Shown here one piece after another: positions 1 to 11,802 of a stretch of DNA of 61,868 nt. The translations under genes and the position numbers were made by a program. Within the stretch, counting starts at the first letter, position 1. Every line of letters begins with the position of its first letter. The notes beneath the pieces were generated by a model. That model saw nothing but the letters and a program-made list of their open reading frames with translations. It searched no databases and was not told the origin of the DNA. Origin of the DNA: Zygnema cylindricum (taxonomy: Eukaryota > Streptophyta > Zygnematophyceae > Zygnematales > Zygnemataceae); assembly GCA_037447655.1 (NCBI GenBank), contig JBBHKE010000050.1, positions 1 to 61,868 of the forward strand, written 5' to 3'.

Positions 1-249
1 GGACCCATGTTTTTCATGTTGGTATCTCTTCAACTAGTTCATATTGTGTATCACTTCAAGGTTGTTTATAGAATACTACCGTACATCTACATTTTTATCC
101 GCCGACATTTTGTACGTACAACTTGTTAGTTGAAGTTATAGATGTCTTATATGTACGAATTTGGACCTTTTTTCTGAAAACTACGTAGTATTCGTTTGTT
201 TCGTAAATTTCGCAAATTTTGTACGTGTCACATTGTACGGAAAATTGTA
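1..249. other. Non-coding, GTAC-rich flank
   Basis: No gene seen. Short ORFs here have no recognisable domain. GTAC is frequent (for example around 80-115 and 220-255), as in several other intergenic parts of the window. Confidence 0.5.
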
Positions 250-765
250 CGGACATTTAAAAAAAAATTGCTTCATTTGCGCGTGCGTATTTTTTATCTG
301 TCCTCCACTCCGTCTTCAAAAAGAAGTCACCGTGGGAGACGCTATAAATTCCGCCGCTCGCGGCTAGGTCGTTGCACTTTTCGGAGACGCCATAAATTCT
401 GCTTAAAGAAAAATACGCGCGTGGAAATGGAGCAAAACTGTAAAAATTAAACAAATCTGAAAAGTTCAACTAACTAGTGGCGAGCGCTAAAATTATGGCG
501 TCTTTGAAAAGTTCAACGAACTAGCGGCGAGCGGCAGAATTTATGGCATATCTGAAAAGTGCAAAGTACTAGCAACGAGGGGCGGAATTTACGACGTCTT
601 CAACGGCGGCTTCCTTTTGAAGACGGAGTGGATGACACATTTTGCTTCATTTGCGCGTGCGTATTCTTATGTGCTCAACTCTTTCTTTTGAAAAAATCCG
701 CCGTTAAAGACGCGGTAAATTCCATCGCCCGTCGCTAGTTCGTTGCACGATTCAGTTTTTAGGGA
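250..765. repeat. Complex direct and inverted repeat block
   Basis: A unit resembling CTAGCGGCGAGCGGCAGAAT occurs in direct orientation near 474, 521 and 572. It occurs inverted near 344-367 and 715-740. The inverted pair 344-367 / 521-544 matches at about 22 of 24 positions. An outer direct repeat (CTTCATTTGCGCGTGCGTAT) lies near 270 and 643. This looks like a foldback or rearranged element rather than a gene. Confidence 0.55.
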
Positions 766-1412
766 ATTGAATATTTAAATATTTAAATTTTAAAAGTAAA
801 AAAATACGAATTTTACTGCGAATTTTATATAATTTGTTTTATGCCCACTCTACGTATTATTCATTAGTTTACTTCGTGCATTTTATGTGTTGTTTTGTGA
901 CAACCGAACAGCACCAACTGTAGCTAAATCACAAGCCATCATAGAACCAAAAGGGAAACACTCAAGATACTAACTTCGGCCCACTGCACAAATAATTCAA
1001 TATGGCCAAATGGTCCCTAAACCACACCAGCGTGCAGTTTACCGTGTTTGCTGACAACTCACAAAGTTTCAAGCAAAACGCTAAATTAAATCAAGAGATA
1101 TAGCCCAACGATTATCCTTGAAAATGCACAAACGTGACTTTTGAATTCTTGTACAAGGAATATATCAAAAACACTAAGTCCTAGAATTTATACAAATAAA
1201 TTCTACTACTATATGTTTGGCAAATCACAACAATATAAAGTATGTTACAGTACTATCCAACCGTACTCTAATGAAATCTGACTAGGTAACTGATATACGC
1301 TTAGTTAATCAATAGTGCATCTACTATTCAGTACAAACGGACAAACCCCAATTGTCTACGGATGACTAATACTAGCTTTACGGACAAATAAACAAATACA
1401 CGGGAAGACAAT
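766..1412. other. No gene recognised
   Basis: AT-rich sequence with no convincing ORF, RNA gene or repeat unit. It may be older LTR-derived sequence, since its composition resembles the tract near 4.1-4.5 kb, but no firm alignment was possible by eye. Confidence 0.4.
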
Positions 1413-2720
1413 TGTTGATTTTTGTGTATTTTTTAGGTGTTTATTAGGATAGAAAAAGGCAGAGGCAATCTGCCTCTAACTCCCTTCTCCAAGCCTCCAC
1501 ACTTGTTTTATTCACTGAAGGTTAGATAGGGAGAAAGAGCCATGGCTGCCTAGGATCTGTAGAGAGATAAGAAGTTGATTTGGTAGGTTTACCAAAAAGG
1601 AATTTGACAAACCAAGGAATTGAACCTGGTACCAACCGTCCGTCAAGTCTCCAATAGCGTTAGCTTTATCTTATAGTCTAGGACTAGTGCTAAAGTATAT
1701 AGGGTACGATAAATATATTAACATGTACGTTGCGGTATGTTTCATTTAACAACCTATGGAACGAAATGAAACATAGAAAGGTATGGTAAAGCACGGAATA
1801 CAGTACCGCACGAAATGAACGATACAAAATTTGATTTCAACGGACGAAATCAAATGTCGTTTTGAGATCGACGGTTTGCAAATAAAAATGAGATTTCAAC
1901 GGTCAACACGGGTTGACGATTGTAGAAATTCAGCGGTCAACACATAACGGCGACCGTTGAATGTCAACGTTCAACATAATTTGGCGCGCCATCAGGATCG
2001 AACGACCGACATTGATCGCCGAATCACGAACGGATGTCACGCGTATGTGTTAAGATGCCAGAGATAATTTTTGGTTCTACTTCGCGAAAATGGAGGAAAA
2101 TGGCACGTGGAATTATCCTATAGGATGCCGGAGAAGAAAGGGGCAGAATGGCGATGACTTGTTTGCCACACGGCAGACCGAGAGTGGTGCCGAATATTTC
2201 CGTACATAAAGTTCGCCGGCTACCGTACATTGTATGTACATTATTTAGCGTAGGATGTTTTGATTGGTCTAGAGTAGTTGTAAGTAGGTTTTTAGGACTT
2301 AGACAATTTTTTTTGAAAGTCCTCTCTTCCAGAGATCATCTATATAAATATTATATCTTTCAACAACCATAACTTAATGCTCAGGTGAGCAATTTCAGTG
2401 ATTCTTTTTGCTGCGGACTCAAATGAGTCCAGTCTACACAAGGGTGTAGTCGGTCAGAGTTTTTGCCTGCTAAGGTGGCTGCAATTCTTAGGGAAAGTTA
2501 AAAGTGGGTAAATGTGTCCAAAACTCATATTCTAACTTCGCATTATAGGGTGGAACTAAGCACACAGAAAGTCTTATATCACAGAGGTGAAGATGGATAA
2601 GGGTTCTAATTGCCAAGGTGTCAATAATTTGGGTTCATATAACCTTGGAGTCGGCACTATCTAGATTAGCTTTTTTTGGATCTGCGAATTATGTGGGGGA
2701 ATGGAGCCTATAGAATTTCA
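1413..2720 (+). mobile_element. Solo Ty1/copia LTR (gag start included)
   Basis: Begins TGTTGATTTTTG and ends ATAGAATTTCA, the same boundaries as the complete element at 33759-39969, but no primer site or internal region follows. Flanks are ACAAT and ACAAA, a possible decayed 5-bp target duplication. It carries the family landmarks in the same order: GCCATGGCTGCC (about 1540), an antisense tRNA-like module (1616-1690), GTAC repeats (about 2203-2240), two leader hairpins (2378-2391 and 2415-2430), and a gag start codon about 20 bases before the LTR end. It most likely arose by LTR-LTR recombination. Confidence 0.7.
1616..1690 (-). other. tRNA-like module inside LTR (antisense)
   Basis: Read on the minus strand, an A-box-like segment (TAAGATAAAGC) is followed about 45 bases later by a B-box-like GGTTCAATTCC, the spacing of a tRNA internal promoter. 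It is not a functional tRNA: the cloverleaf cannot be completed. Equivalent modules sit at the same relative place in the other LTRs of this family. Confidence 0.5.
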
Positions 2721-3085
2721 ACAAACTTTTGTTCAATAAAGTTAGCACCGATAATGTAACTTGTACGCGACGAGATTTGCCGCGTCATAGTGGTTCATTT
2801 GAAGATTGTGTTACCTCTATGTCGGTCTGATCTTGTATGTCGGAGGGTATGTCATAAATAATGTATTACGCGCCATTCCGCAATATCCGTATCACATAAA
2901 TATCGTCCGATTAAGGAATTCTTGTAAATCTTGTCACTCGGTACATCTTGTCACGAAGTATACTGTAGTGACGTCTTCATATTAATTCTGCCACGTAGAA
3001 TTAAATAACAACTCTGAAAATATTTCTAAGTCTTGAGGCTTCCTCTCACAAAATATAGAGAGGACTTAAGCTTTCAAAAACAACA
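2721..3085 (-). mobile_element. 3' LTR remnant of a minus-strand copia element
   Basis: On the minus strand a polypurine tract (TTTAGGGGAG at 3086-3095) is directly followed by TGTTGTTTTTGAAAGC. This matches the LTR start next to the RNase H fragment at 4861. The other end of this LTR is not resolved; the solo LTR at 1413-2720 abuts it. Confidence 0.5.
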
Positions 3086-3490
3086 CTCCCCTAAAGCTTT
3101 AGACTCTCTTACCCACTTAATCCATAAGCGTCGCTTCACAAATGTAACCAAACTACAACCACCTAAATACCTTGAGATTTTTACTGTAAAATTCTAGTCT
3201 AACTTTTTCCGATTTTTGCATATTCATGCTCATACTATAACTTTTGACTCACCTATCTCTAGAATATCTTTTATAATGTTGTCAAAGTTTGTCTCTCTGC
3301 CTTCTAATTTTTGTCCGAATTTTGTTAGAGTAGAAATTCCATTTTCATCCTTCATTTAAGAACTTTCTAGCATATTTCTTATTGTCTTTTTCCTTGTCAA
3401 TCTGATTACCGTTTTACTCTTAACTCTTTCTATTTGTATTCCAAATTTATTTTTAGTCTTCTCTAAATTTTGCATGTTGCACTTGTATTT
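3086..3490 (-). pseudogene. Decayed copia RT/RNase H remnant
   Basis: Translation of about 3330-3480 on the minus strand gives a broken match to the part of reverse transcriptase after YVDD in the 33.8-kb element (KFGIQIER, then IRNMLES against GIQMER and IGNMLEK). Frames are interrupted and no ORF survives. Downstream it runs into a polypurine tract and LTR start. Confidence 0.5.
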
Positions 3491-4099
3491 TAAGACTGTC
3501 TTAGTTTTGGTGACTCATTCAAAGGTCTATTGTGTAAGTAGTAGGTCAATAGCTTTCCGATCCGTTGAAAGTTCCACAATTTCTCAAGTTGAGGCCTCCA
3601 AAATTTGCGTCATTGTACAATTTGTTGCCGTTACCCGTTGCTATTTTTCGTGTTTTGAAAATCTTTTTTGAAGAGTAAAAGGCTCCCCTTAGAAAAAAAA
3701 ATCGTACAGGGTGGTTTTTAATAACTTTTCCCCGGTTAATTCTCCATCTCGCCCCCGAAAATCGTGTGGTTGGAGGGGAAGGTTGGGTTCGACTGTCAAT
3801 TATTGGTATTTGCGCTTGCGGCGATTCACCGGTGCTTGATAATCTTGGTATAGCGACGAGAGGGTCGCGTCGCTGGTTGAACGACAAAACACGCATATCG
3901 TTCCTTCTACTAGATTCTCATGTGCCCGTCTTCAAAATTATAGCGACTACATCATCTCGTCATTGGTTAAGCCATGATGTTGTTTCGTTGCTATTTTTTG
4001 TTTTTCCTTCAGAGCTCGTCATTGATGATATAGCGACGAGATTTGTTGAATTGAGACAACTGGTGCCCTAAAAAAAGAAGAAGATACATCACTAGCAGT
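3491..4099. other. No gene recognised
   Basis: ORFs on both strands overlap here but show no recognisable domain. A short motif TATAGCGACGAG recurs at about 3848 and 4030. No element boundaries were found. Confidence 0.4.
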
Positions 4100-4861
4100 T
4101 GGCATAATAACAATCAAAGTATAAAGAGGAAACTACCACGAACACCCACAAATGACCAACTTCACAATGAACCCCCAAGCAAACCAGACAAACACTAGGT
4201 TTGCAAATTTGCCACAAAAAAGAAAACACTCCAAAGAAATCCGTGGAGAATTTCACAAAACTTTGCCAAAAGATCACAATTATCTTACAATTCAAAAACC
4301 CCAAAAACTACTTCGCAGTTTTTGATACAAGGAAATCCTAAGTTCCAAAATATTATAAGTCCTACAAATACAAGTGAACCTACAGCTGATCGAAACAATA
4401 CCCCAATTATCTTGGTCTATCAGTACACTAAACCTTTATCAAACCAAATCCCGCATTTGGCCGTACAAAGTATTTACATCAATCTTAACTCTAGCTGCCG
4501 CTAAAGTACGCAACAAAAGTTTGTACACTAAAAAGACGGCGCAGTCAATATTTCTCTTGTAAAAATAACGGCGAACTCCGTCAACCTTCTGCGCATTCGT
4601 TCATCAACGAAGATGAACCTCCACGTGTAAATCCGGTCCCCAAATTGAATTTGTACTTTGTCATCCGGATCAAACAATCTTGACCCCCTCACGGCCAAAC
4701 ACGTGTACCTGGAGTGTACCAAACTTGTGTACTCCATTTAGAGTTACATACCAGACTAAGCCTGTGCTTCGCCAATTGAATCTGTACACAAAAATGACTA
4801 AGTCCAAAATCTCCTTCTCACACACGAGATATAGAGAGGACTAAAGGTTTCTAAAACAACA
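4100..4861 (-). mobile_element. 3' LTR of a minus-strand copia fragment (left end unresolved)
   Basis: The right boundary is clear: polypurine tract GGTTTAGGGGAG then TGTTGTTTTAGAAACC on the minus strand, starting at 4861. The LTR sequence matches the one at 3085 for its first tens of bases. The left boundary is approximate because no terminal CA or target duplication was recognised. Confidence 0.45.
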
Positions 4862-5560
4862 CTCCCCTAAACCTTTAGACTCACTCAGCCACTAAGTCCA
4901 CATGCATCTCTACAAAATTCAATTTAGGTGCAGGTGGAGGCTTAATCTCATATCTGCTACCACCATCTCATCCGGCAAATAAGTGAGTTTCAAAATTTTG
5001 TCCATCCCCATCCCTCTTGTAAAATGTAGCTTGATATAAATGTGCTTGCTTTTGAAGTGATGACTTGGGTTAGATGCAATCACTATAGCTGCTTGGTTGT
5101 CACACCACACTATTTGAGGTTTAGTTTGCATAAAATGAAGTTTTTGTAGGAGTTACTTTACCCGAATTAACTCGTTGACAGCTAAGTTGGCTGCCATGTA
5201 TTCAGCCTCAATTGTAGACAGAGCTGTGACTTTCTGAAGCTTCCTGCTCCAGCATCATGTTCCACACCCAATCTTCAAAATGCATCCGGTAGTGGAGCGG
5301 CGACTTGGCATGTCTTCGTAGATCGCTTTGCTCCAAGTCCGAATTTTGACTTCATCTCCGTCGAAAGCAATTCGCATATTCCGTGTCTCGCAAGATAGCG
5401 AGGGACCCTCTTTACTGCCTCCCAATCCGATCCCCTCTGATTTTATATACTCCGGTTTAGAGCAACAACTGCTACCGCAATGTTTGGACGTGTGAGTTCA
5501 TGATGTAGATTAGTCTGCCGAGAATCTAACGTTATGGAATGGCAACCATAGAATCTACCT
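4862..5560 (-). pseudogene. Copia RNase H fragment
   Basis: Minus-strand translation across several frames matches the C-terminal RNase H domain of the 33.8-kb element: YEDMPSRRSTTGCI, then STIEAEYMAA (catalytic Glu), then WCDNQAAIVIASNP (catalytic Asp), then a degenerate C-terminus. Stops and frameshifts interrupt it. It ends at the polypurine tract next to the 4861 LTR. The RT, integrase and protease that should precede it are missing; gag-like sequence starts right after 5560, so about 4 kb has been deleted or two fragments joined. Confidence 0.7.
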
Positions 5561-5580
5561 CCCCTGATTCCAAGGTGTCA

Positions 5581-5898
5581 TCAAAAAATGGGTGACATGA
5601 ATATAGAACCAGTTGTTATCGGTGTGATCGTCTCCTTCTCCTTTCTTTTGTCCACTACCTCCCCTTCCTTTGTCTCCTCCGTTGGAGTTGGATTTGTATC
5701 TCTGGTGAATATGCTTCCTCCAAACCATGGAGGGATACCAAGACTAGATGGACGCCTCACCCGTCCACTCACTATTCCCGAAAACCTTTTCTCACATAGC
5801 GCTCTGGTTATCATATTTTCCCAGTATATGAAGCCAATTCCATTAAAGATGGCCACCTTAGAGGGTGGGCCTATAACGTGCAATTTTGAGACCTCCAT
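5581..5898 (-). pseudogene. Copia gag N-terminal fragment
   Basis: A 105-codon ORF beginning MEVSKLHVIGPPSKVAIFNG, homologous to the gag start of the 33.8-kb element (METIEFQVMGPPSKVPIFDG). The first codons lie in the LTR and the next ones overlie a degenerate primer site. The start is supported because the second Met of the other copy is absent here. The ORF stops well short of a full gag. Confidence 0.7.
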
Positions 5899-6885
5899 AG
5901 GTCTTTAGAATGGGAAGTTCACAGGAATCCCCTAAGATAACCGTGACCCCTTTGTGTTTTCGCAAAAATAAAAACACCTCTATCCTTCTAAAGGCAAGAC
6001 TCCCTTGAGTCGATAGAAAGAAGAATCTTTGAATTTACTCCCCTGAGCAGTAAGTTATGAGTGGTCAAAGATGACCTTTTGTACAAGAGCTCTCTCGGAG
6101 ATAAGAGGCTACCTACTAATTTTTCTAAGTCCTATCTCTCTCGTTAAACCCCCTTTTTTGACGTACGACACCAACCAAAGAACTGTATTACACAAAAAGG
6201 TACAGGTGCCGGTGTACTTTATGTACATCCATTGTACGACATGGCCAAATGACGACGCCTGCCATATCCAAATTTGTTCTCGTATTCTCAAGAGTTGCCC
6301 CAATCTAATGTTGTCACGCCACGTGTCACTTGACGTGACGATGAGCGTAAAACGCCAAAAACACCTATTCCGGGATCGCGGTGCCTATCGTGGCCATCCG
6401 ACCAAAAACCAACTTTAATTTTAGCCGTTGAAAATAGATGCGCGGTATTTTTTTCGCGGTCAAAACAAATGCGTTGAATCCGTTTTGTAAAGTAGATAAA
6501 ACCATACTATACTTGATTTGTTTCTATTAGGAATCAATTTATCTAGTTAAATGAATTCTTCTACGTGTTAACATTTATATATTTGTCAAACCGTAAAGCA
6601 CTTCGCACTTGTCCTAGACTAATAGGATAAAGCTACCGGCTACTGGCGACTTTGACGGACGACGGGTACCAAGATCAAATCTTGGGTCCGTCAAGTACCT
6701 TTTTAATGAACCTACCAAACTATTGCTTGTCTCCCTCTGTATAGCATAGACAGCCATGGCTCTTGCTCCTTCTCCAACTTTCAATCACTACATCAAGTGT
6801 CGGAGTTGAAAAGAGGAGTTAGAGGCAGATTGCCTCTGCTTCTTTTCTGCATTTTATCTTTTACAAGATTAAACCTAAAAATAAT
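5879..6885 (-). mobile_element. 5' LTR of a minus-strand copia element, right end lost
   Basis: Contains the family modules in minus orientation: the leader hairpin GACTC-AAGG-GAGTC (5998-6011), a cluster of four GTAC motifs (about 6199-6240), a tRNA-like module (about 6610-6690), and the GCCATGGCT core (about 6752). The terminal TGTTG is missing near 6885, where a truncated RNase H reading frame of another element begins. This is a chimeric junction. Confidence 0.6.
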
Positions 6886-6895
6886 AAAAGAATCT

Positions 6896-7273
6896 TTAAT
6901 TTCTACACGGAGCATCCTCATAATTGGCATCACTCGAAGTGGTGATGTTAGTATTATCCCCTCCCAAATGCAACCATAGATCTATCCTTCCTACAAAGTA
7001 CCGCATGACCCTTTTGGCCGCTTCCCAATATTTCTTCCTAGGATCATTTAGACTCCTACTTAATACCCCCACAGCTGCTGCTATATCAAAACGAGTACAG
7101 TTCATAAAATAGATCAATTTACCCGGAATAGTTTGCATGAACTTGCTTTCCTCATGGACTAACTCATTATCCGAGATCAAGACTCCCTCTTCTGAGCTCC
7201 CCTCATTTCCCTTCTTTAAGTCCATTGGAGTCGTACAACTGTTTGCTTTATCCATTTGAAATTTTTCAAGCAT
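6896..7273 (-). pseudogene. Copia RT C-terminus / RNase H N-terminus, truncated
   Basis: Reads MLEKFQMDKANSCTTPMDLK, later MNCTRFDIAAAVGVLSRSLN, ending in SDANYEDAP. It aligns throughout with the 33.8-kb element, where this segment joins RT to RNase H. It ends abruptly at about 6890 beside another LTR, so the catalytic Glu and later Asp of RNase H and the 3' LTR are lost. It is the 3' part of the long minus-strand element that starts at 11802. Confidence 0.75.
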
Positions 7274-7742
7274 GTTTCCAATTGCTTCCTTTTGAGTTAG
7301 TCTAATTCTTTTTTTCTCTTTATCCCTCTTAATCTAAATTCCCAAAATATATTTTTCCTTCCCCTAGTCTTTCATCTCAAATCTACTCTTTAGATCATTT
7401 TCAATCTATTAATTTTCTCCATTGATTTACTCAAAACAAGCAAATCCTCCACATATATGGCAATGAAAATTATAACTTCCTCATCGTCAAATAGATAGAT
7501 GGAATGATCCAAATTGATTCCGATACATCCTGAACTTGTCAAAAACTCATCCTACTTCTTGTTCCTTTTGCGTGGAGCTTGCTTTATTCCATAAAGGGAC
7601 TTTATCAATCTGCAGACGTTACCTTTTTCTCCTTTCTCCACAAATCCTTCCGGCTGTCGCATGAAGATCTCTTCTTCTAATTCTCCGAGTAAGAAAGCGG
7701 TTTTGATGTTTATCAGGTGCACTTCCATGTCTTTCGCTACCG
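7274..7742 (-). pseudogene. Decayed copia reverse transcriptase core
   Basis: No long ORF, but minus-strand frames still show RT segments between the RT N-terminus (7743-8081) and the RNase H piece, including the YVDD-region neighbourhood near 7440-7460 and the PEGF / VCRLIKSLYGIK-like segment near 7580-7660. Frameshifts and stops break it repeatedly. Confidence 0.55.
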
Positions 7743-8081
7743 CTACACTAAGTAGAATTTGGACGGAGGGAAATCTAACAACCAGAGCGAAGGTCTCCTC
7801 ATAATCGATTCCCTCATTCTGTTGAACCCTTTTGCCATTAATATGGCCTTGTATCGCTCGATAGTGTTGTCCGAATTGAGTTTCAACTTAAATACCCACT
7901 TACATTCTATCGATTTTTTGTCCAGAGGACAATCCACCAACTCCCATGTGTTAGCTTCCATAATCGAAGCCATCTCATCATTAATAGTTGTCACCCATCT
8001 ACTACTTTCTAGGCTATTAATTGCCTCCGAGTAAGTTTGGGGTTCGCTCAAATATGATTGCTTAGTTACCTTGTTGTTCAC
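7743..8081 (-). pseudogene. Copia RT N-terminal fragment
   Basis: ORF of 112 codons with the linker EPQTYSEAINS, then WVTTINDEMASIMEANTWEL, ECKWVFKLKLNSDNTIERYK and LMAKGFN. This is the conserved entry to copia RT. Compared with the 33.8-kb copy, codons that are stops there (the Ser of LNSDN, the Tyr of ERYK) are intact here, confirming those stops as lesions. Confidence 0.8.
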
Positions 8082-8120
8082 TTGTCTCTCTTAAAGAATC
8101 TTGCTGCTTCTCTTTCCTCC

Positions 8121-8925
8121 TTAAGACTCTGATGCTGAGAGAGAGGGTAATCTCGTATTTCTTTGAACAACTTCATCTTCTCCCATATTTGTGGAGTCCA
8201 TCTCTGGACGTTCATCGTCCATTTTTGGTATTTCCTCATTTTCTTCTTGGGTTTGGCCCGAAAGCTGTGACTCCAAGAGAGGGTCACTCTCGGTCAGATT
8301 TTTCTCTTCCTCTGCAAGGTCAAGCTTAACCGGAGTTCGGTTAGCAGAATTTGAATCTAACTCATTTCCGGATTCAATTCTAATTCTAATCGGTTTATTG
8401 TATTTAAAAAAATCTATTGACTTCCTTTCATCCATGACAACCAAGTGTTTTACTAGAATGATGTCTTCTCTTTCGAGATCATAAACTCTATATCCGTTTA
8501 CATTTTCCTCATACCTAAGTAGGTATCCTGACTTTCCCCTTGCATCTAACTTCCAATTAGATTTTTCTGTGTTAGACTAAACACTTGACTTCCAAACACC
8601 TTTAAGTGTAAACAATTAGGTTTTCTCCCGGTCCATCTTTCATAAGGTGTTCGTCCTTTTACCGCCAAGGTAAAGACTCTATTTTTGAGATAGTCAGCAC
8701 AATTCCTAGCATCTGCCCAAAAACGATTTCTATTTTTTTTTTATCTGACAACATACTACAAGCACTATCACTTAATGTCCGATTTAGCCTCTGGGCTACA
8801 CCGTTTTCATCTGGGTTCTTTGGAATATTCTTTTGGAGTTGAACCCCTTCCTCTTTCAAGAAATCATAAATCTCACTAGAAGTGTTTTCCCCTCGGTTAT
8901 CACTCCTAACTCTCTTTATAGGTGT
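8121..8925 (-). pseudogene. Copia integrase C-terminal region and linker
   Basis: Two ORF pieces. 8659-8859 has NPDENGVAQRLNRTLSDSAC, matching the integrase segment that normally carries the catalytic Glu (NGVAERVNRT). Here that position is Gln, so the active site is lost. 8121-8444 is the acidic linker after integrase (VVMDERKSIDFFKYNKPIRI). Frames are broken between them. Confidence 0.7.
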
Positions 8926-9702
8926 CTAATAGAGCTTTATACTCCATGTTTTATACTGCTTAAAATAAGTCGAAGCCTGAGATTTGTTTTTCAAGAAATA
9001 TACGCTAGAGTATCTAGACCAATCATTAGTGATAGTAAGCATAAATCTTTTTCCTCCAAGTGATGGCACTTTGGCTGGTCCCCATATATTAGTATGAACT
9101 AGATCTAAGACATTTTCACCCTTATATATTGCGGTTTTCGGGAAAGGCAATCTGTGGGCGTTAACTTGAGCACATCGGCTACAATCATCCAAAATCTCAT
9201 TGTCTCCAAAATGTATTCCCTCAACTACACTCATTTTCTTCATTTTCTTCAACCTATCTAAATTTACATGTTCCAATCTTTTATGCCATATCATCAAATC
9301 ACTTACACCAGCATAGTAAACTCCATTCTTTGTATTACTCAAATTTAACCTAAACATTCCTTGGCTATCCTTTTTAGCTGTGAAGTACACTTCATTCTCA
9401 AAGCTAGCAACAAAGACTCGTTTCTTAATATTAATCTCAAAACCTTTATCAACTAAGACCGGTGTAGAGATAAAATTCTTGTTCAACTCTGGAATAAAAA
9501 GAACATCAGAGAAAGTGACTATAGATGTCTTACCATCAACTAAGACACTCAGATCCACAGATCCCACTAAATTAGTGGTCACTATTCTCCCATCCCCCAA
9601 CTCTATCTCTACAACAAGGATCTTTCTCATTTTGGTGAACAATGCTTTTTCACTACACATGTGCATAGAGGCTTCCTGAATCAATAATCCATCATTTTTC
9701 AT
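8926..9702 (-). pseudogene. Copia protease C-term, GAG-pre-integrase and integrase N-term
   Basis: A 258-codon ORF. The protease motif region (SMHMC) has lost its catalytic Asp: the position aligned to DLGAS reads IQEAS. The pre-integrase zinc motif remains (WHKRLEHVNLDRL ... CSRCAQ). In integrase, VLDLVHTNIWGP shows Asn where the first catalytic Asp (HTD) belongs. It is a clean alignment to the 33.8-kb element but a dead enzyme. Confidence 0.8.
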
Positions 9703-10831
9703 AAGCTTCTCTTACTCTACCTGGAGCACACTTTTGCCTCGTTGGAATCTTCGGCTCACCTTCCACCTCCAACTCCTCATTCAGAAGCAGTTCTCTATCG
9801 TCCTCATTGCAATCCTCTTCCATGACTTTTGTTGCCACAAAGGCCTTTTTTTTCCTTGCGGCTAGTTTTCCCATATGATCCTCCATCAACATCAGCTCAA
9901 TCAGTTTAGTACACTCCGTTATGTAGTGTCCCGTCTTCTTACCAAAGTGACAAAGCCCTTTCGAAAGCCTTGATCCAGATTTGCCAAGGTTTTCTCTTCC
10001 TTTTCCAGAAAAGTTTCCATGAGGTTTCTTGGAATCCTTATCCCCCAGTTAGCTCCAGCAACCAATGCTTGAACATACTTTCCTCCTCTTCGAATCTCAA
10101 TTGTGCTTTCCCGAACCAAAATCATCTCCACAAGGGAGTTCTAGATCCATCGATGATATGGCAAATCCTGAACCATGCTAACAATGTTTTCATAGTCATC
10201 TAGGAGTTTCATTAACAAAGTATTTACTTTCTTTTTCTCGGTCTCCCTTTTTCGTGCACTCTCCAACTCCATAAATAACTCGGCCAAGTCATTATAAAAG
10301 TCTAACATCTTTCCCCTTTTGTACACATATGTGTGTACCTTCTAATTTGCCAATTCGTGCTGCTGAATCGTATCGCTGTTGTAAATGTTGACAAGAGCCT
10401 CCCAAACCTCGTCCGCTTTGTCCACATAGAGATGAGGTGAAGCCACTGCTTGACTGAGACGCCCGAGAATAAAATGAGTCGCCATAGTATTGCTGAAATC
10501 CCAAATTTCAATATCATTTGCCTTGGTTTTCTAAACATCTGCTACTAGAGCCTATCCATTAGCCATCGGTGTGAGTTTCTCCTTCCCCTTCTCTTTCTCG
10601 TAACAGCAAGATGCTTTCTCCAACAACCACTTCCACCTCTGCCCTCGCTCATCCTCCCGTGAATCGATCCTCTAAACCCTGGTGGAACTCCCAATTTTGC
10701 GGATGGCCACGCACACGACCACTCACAATGCCCCATAACCGTTTTTCAAACAATGCACCCTTCATCATGGTCTCCCATTAAATGAACCCTGTTTGATTGA
10801 AAATAGGTACCCTAGAGGGTAATCCATAACG
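9703..10831 (-). pseudogene. Copia gag, decayed
   Basis: Fragments in several frames. Around 10831-10545 is the N-terminus (MEVTK, stop, then HVMDYP over the primer site). At 10141-10326 is MYKRGKMLDFYNDLAELFME with VNTLLMKLLDDYENIVSMVQ. At 9919-10131 is ILVRESTIEIRRGGKYVQAL and then the nucleic-acid-binding knuckle LCHFGKKTGHYITEC near 9915-9960, where the second Cys of CX2CX4HX4C is Gly. Linker remains lie at 9692-9892. Confidence 0.7.
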
Positions 10832-11802
10832 TGTTATTTTGTGACCTCCATTGCTACATAGAATGTTCACCTTATATGAAGCCTGTAGAATAATATTTGC
10901 ACTTTTGACTTTGAAAATGAATAATGCCACATTGGCACGAAAACACTTTGATCGACTAACCCATGTGTAGCCTAGACTCCCCTGAGTCCGCAGCAAAAAC
11001 AATCAGTGAAATTGCTCACTTGCTCATTAAATTATGGCTAACAAAAGATGGTATATAAATACAAATCCACTTTGGGAGAGAGGCGGAAAAACTTTAATTT
11101 TTCTAAGTCCTAAGTTAACTCTCTAAGCCTACTACTATTGTACCTAGCTAATCAAAAGACTATAAGTAAAAAGGAAGTACAGGTACCGATGTACTTCTTG
11201 TACAGCTATAGTACGGCATGGCCGCTCCGCTGACACGTGTCAGTTCGTGAGCCATAAATGATCCCCCGCGATTTTCGCTGTCGAATCATATCTCACCACG
11301 TGTCAACCGCCGACTATGATCTGCAAACGGCAAAAAATTCACTTCGATACACCGACGCCATTGTGAGCCGTTCGATCTGATCTAGACATTTGATTTCGTC
11401 CGTCAAAATTAAATTTCGTTTTGTGATTTTTGTGCAGTCTGAAATTCGTGTTGCCTGGTACATTTCTATGTTCAATTTGTCCTATAAGTAGTTAAATGAA
11501 AAAGATTGCGTCGTATAGTTTATATAGATAACATACCCTATATACTTAATTCTATTACAAGACCTACCGGATAAGGCGGACTGCTATTCTGTACGGTGGT
11601 CATCCGAAGGTCACTAGATCAACTCCCACACCTAACAGCCAATCTTTTGCAATGGGCTATCCCACTTATTTCTCAGCTTGTCTTCTATGTCTCGCTAAGG
11701 TAGCCATGGCTGCCTGTCATTCCTTAGTGACTACGACAAGTATGAAGACTATAATGAAACCATGAACAAAAGAACTTGGAATATAAAATACCTTTTTCAA
11801 CA
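10832..11802 (-). mobile_element. 5' LTR of the long minus-strand copia element
   Basis: On the minus strand it starts TGTTGAAAAAGGTA (position 11802; compare TGTTGAAAAGGGG at 33759) and ends AATAACA next to a degenerate primer site (CGTTATGG). It carries the GCCATGGCTGCC core (about 11704), a tRNA-like module (about 11555-11640), five GTAC motifs within about 55 bases (11165-11220), and the leader hairpin GACTC-AGGG-GAGTC (10975-10988). The gag start codon is inside the LTR. A 20-bp minisatellite abuts the outer end. Confidence 0.75.
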
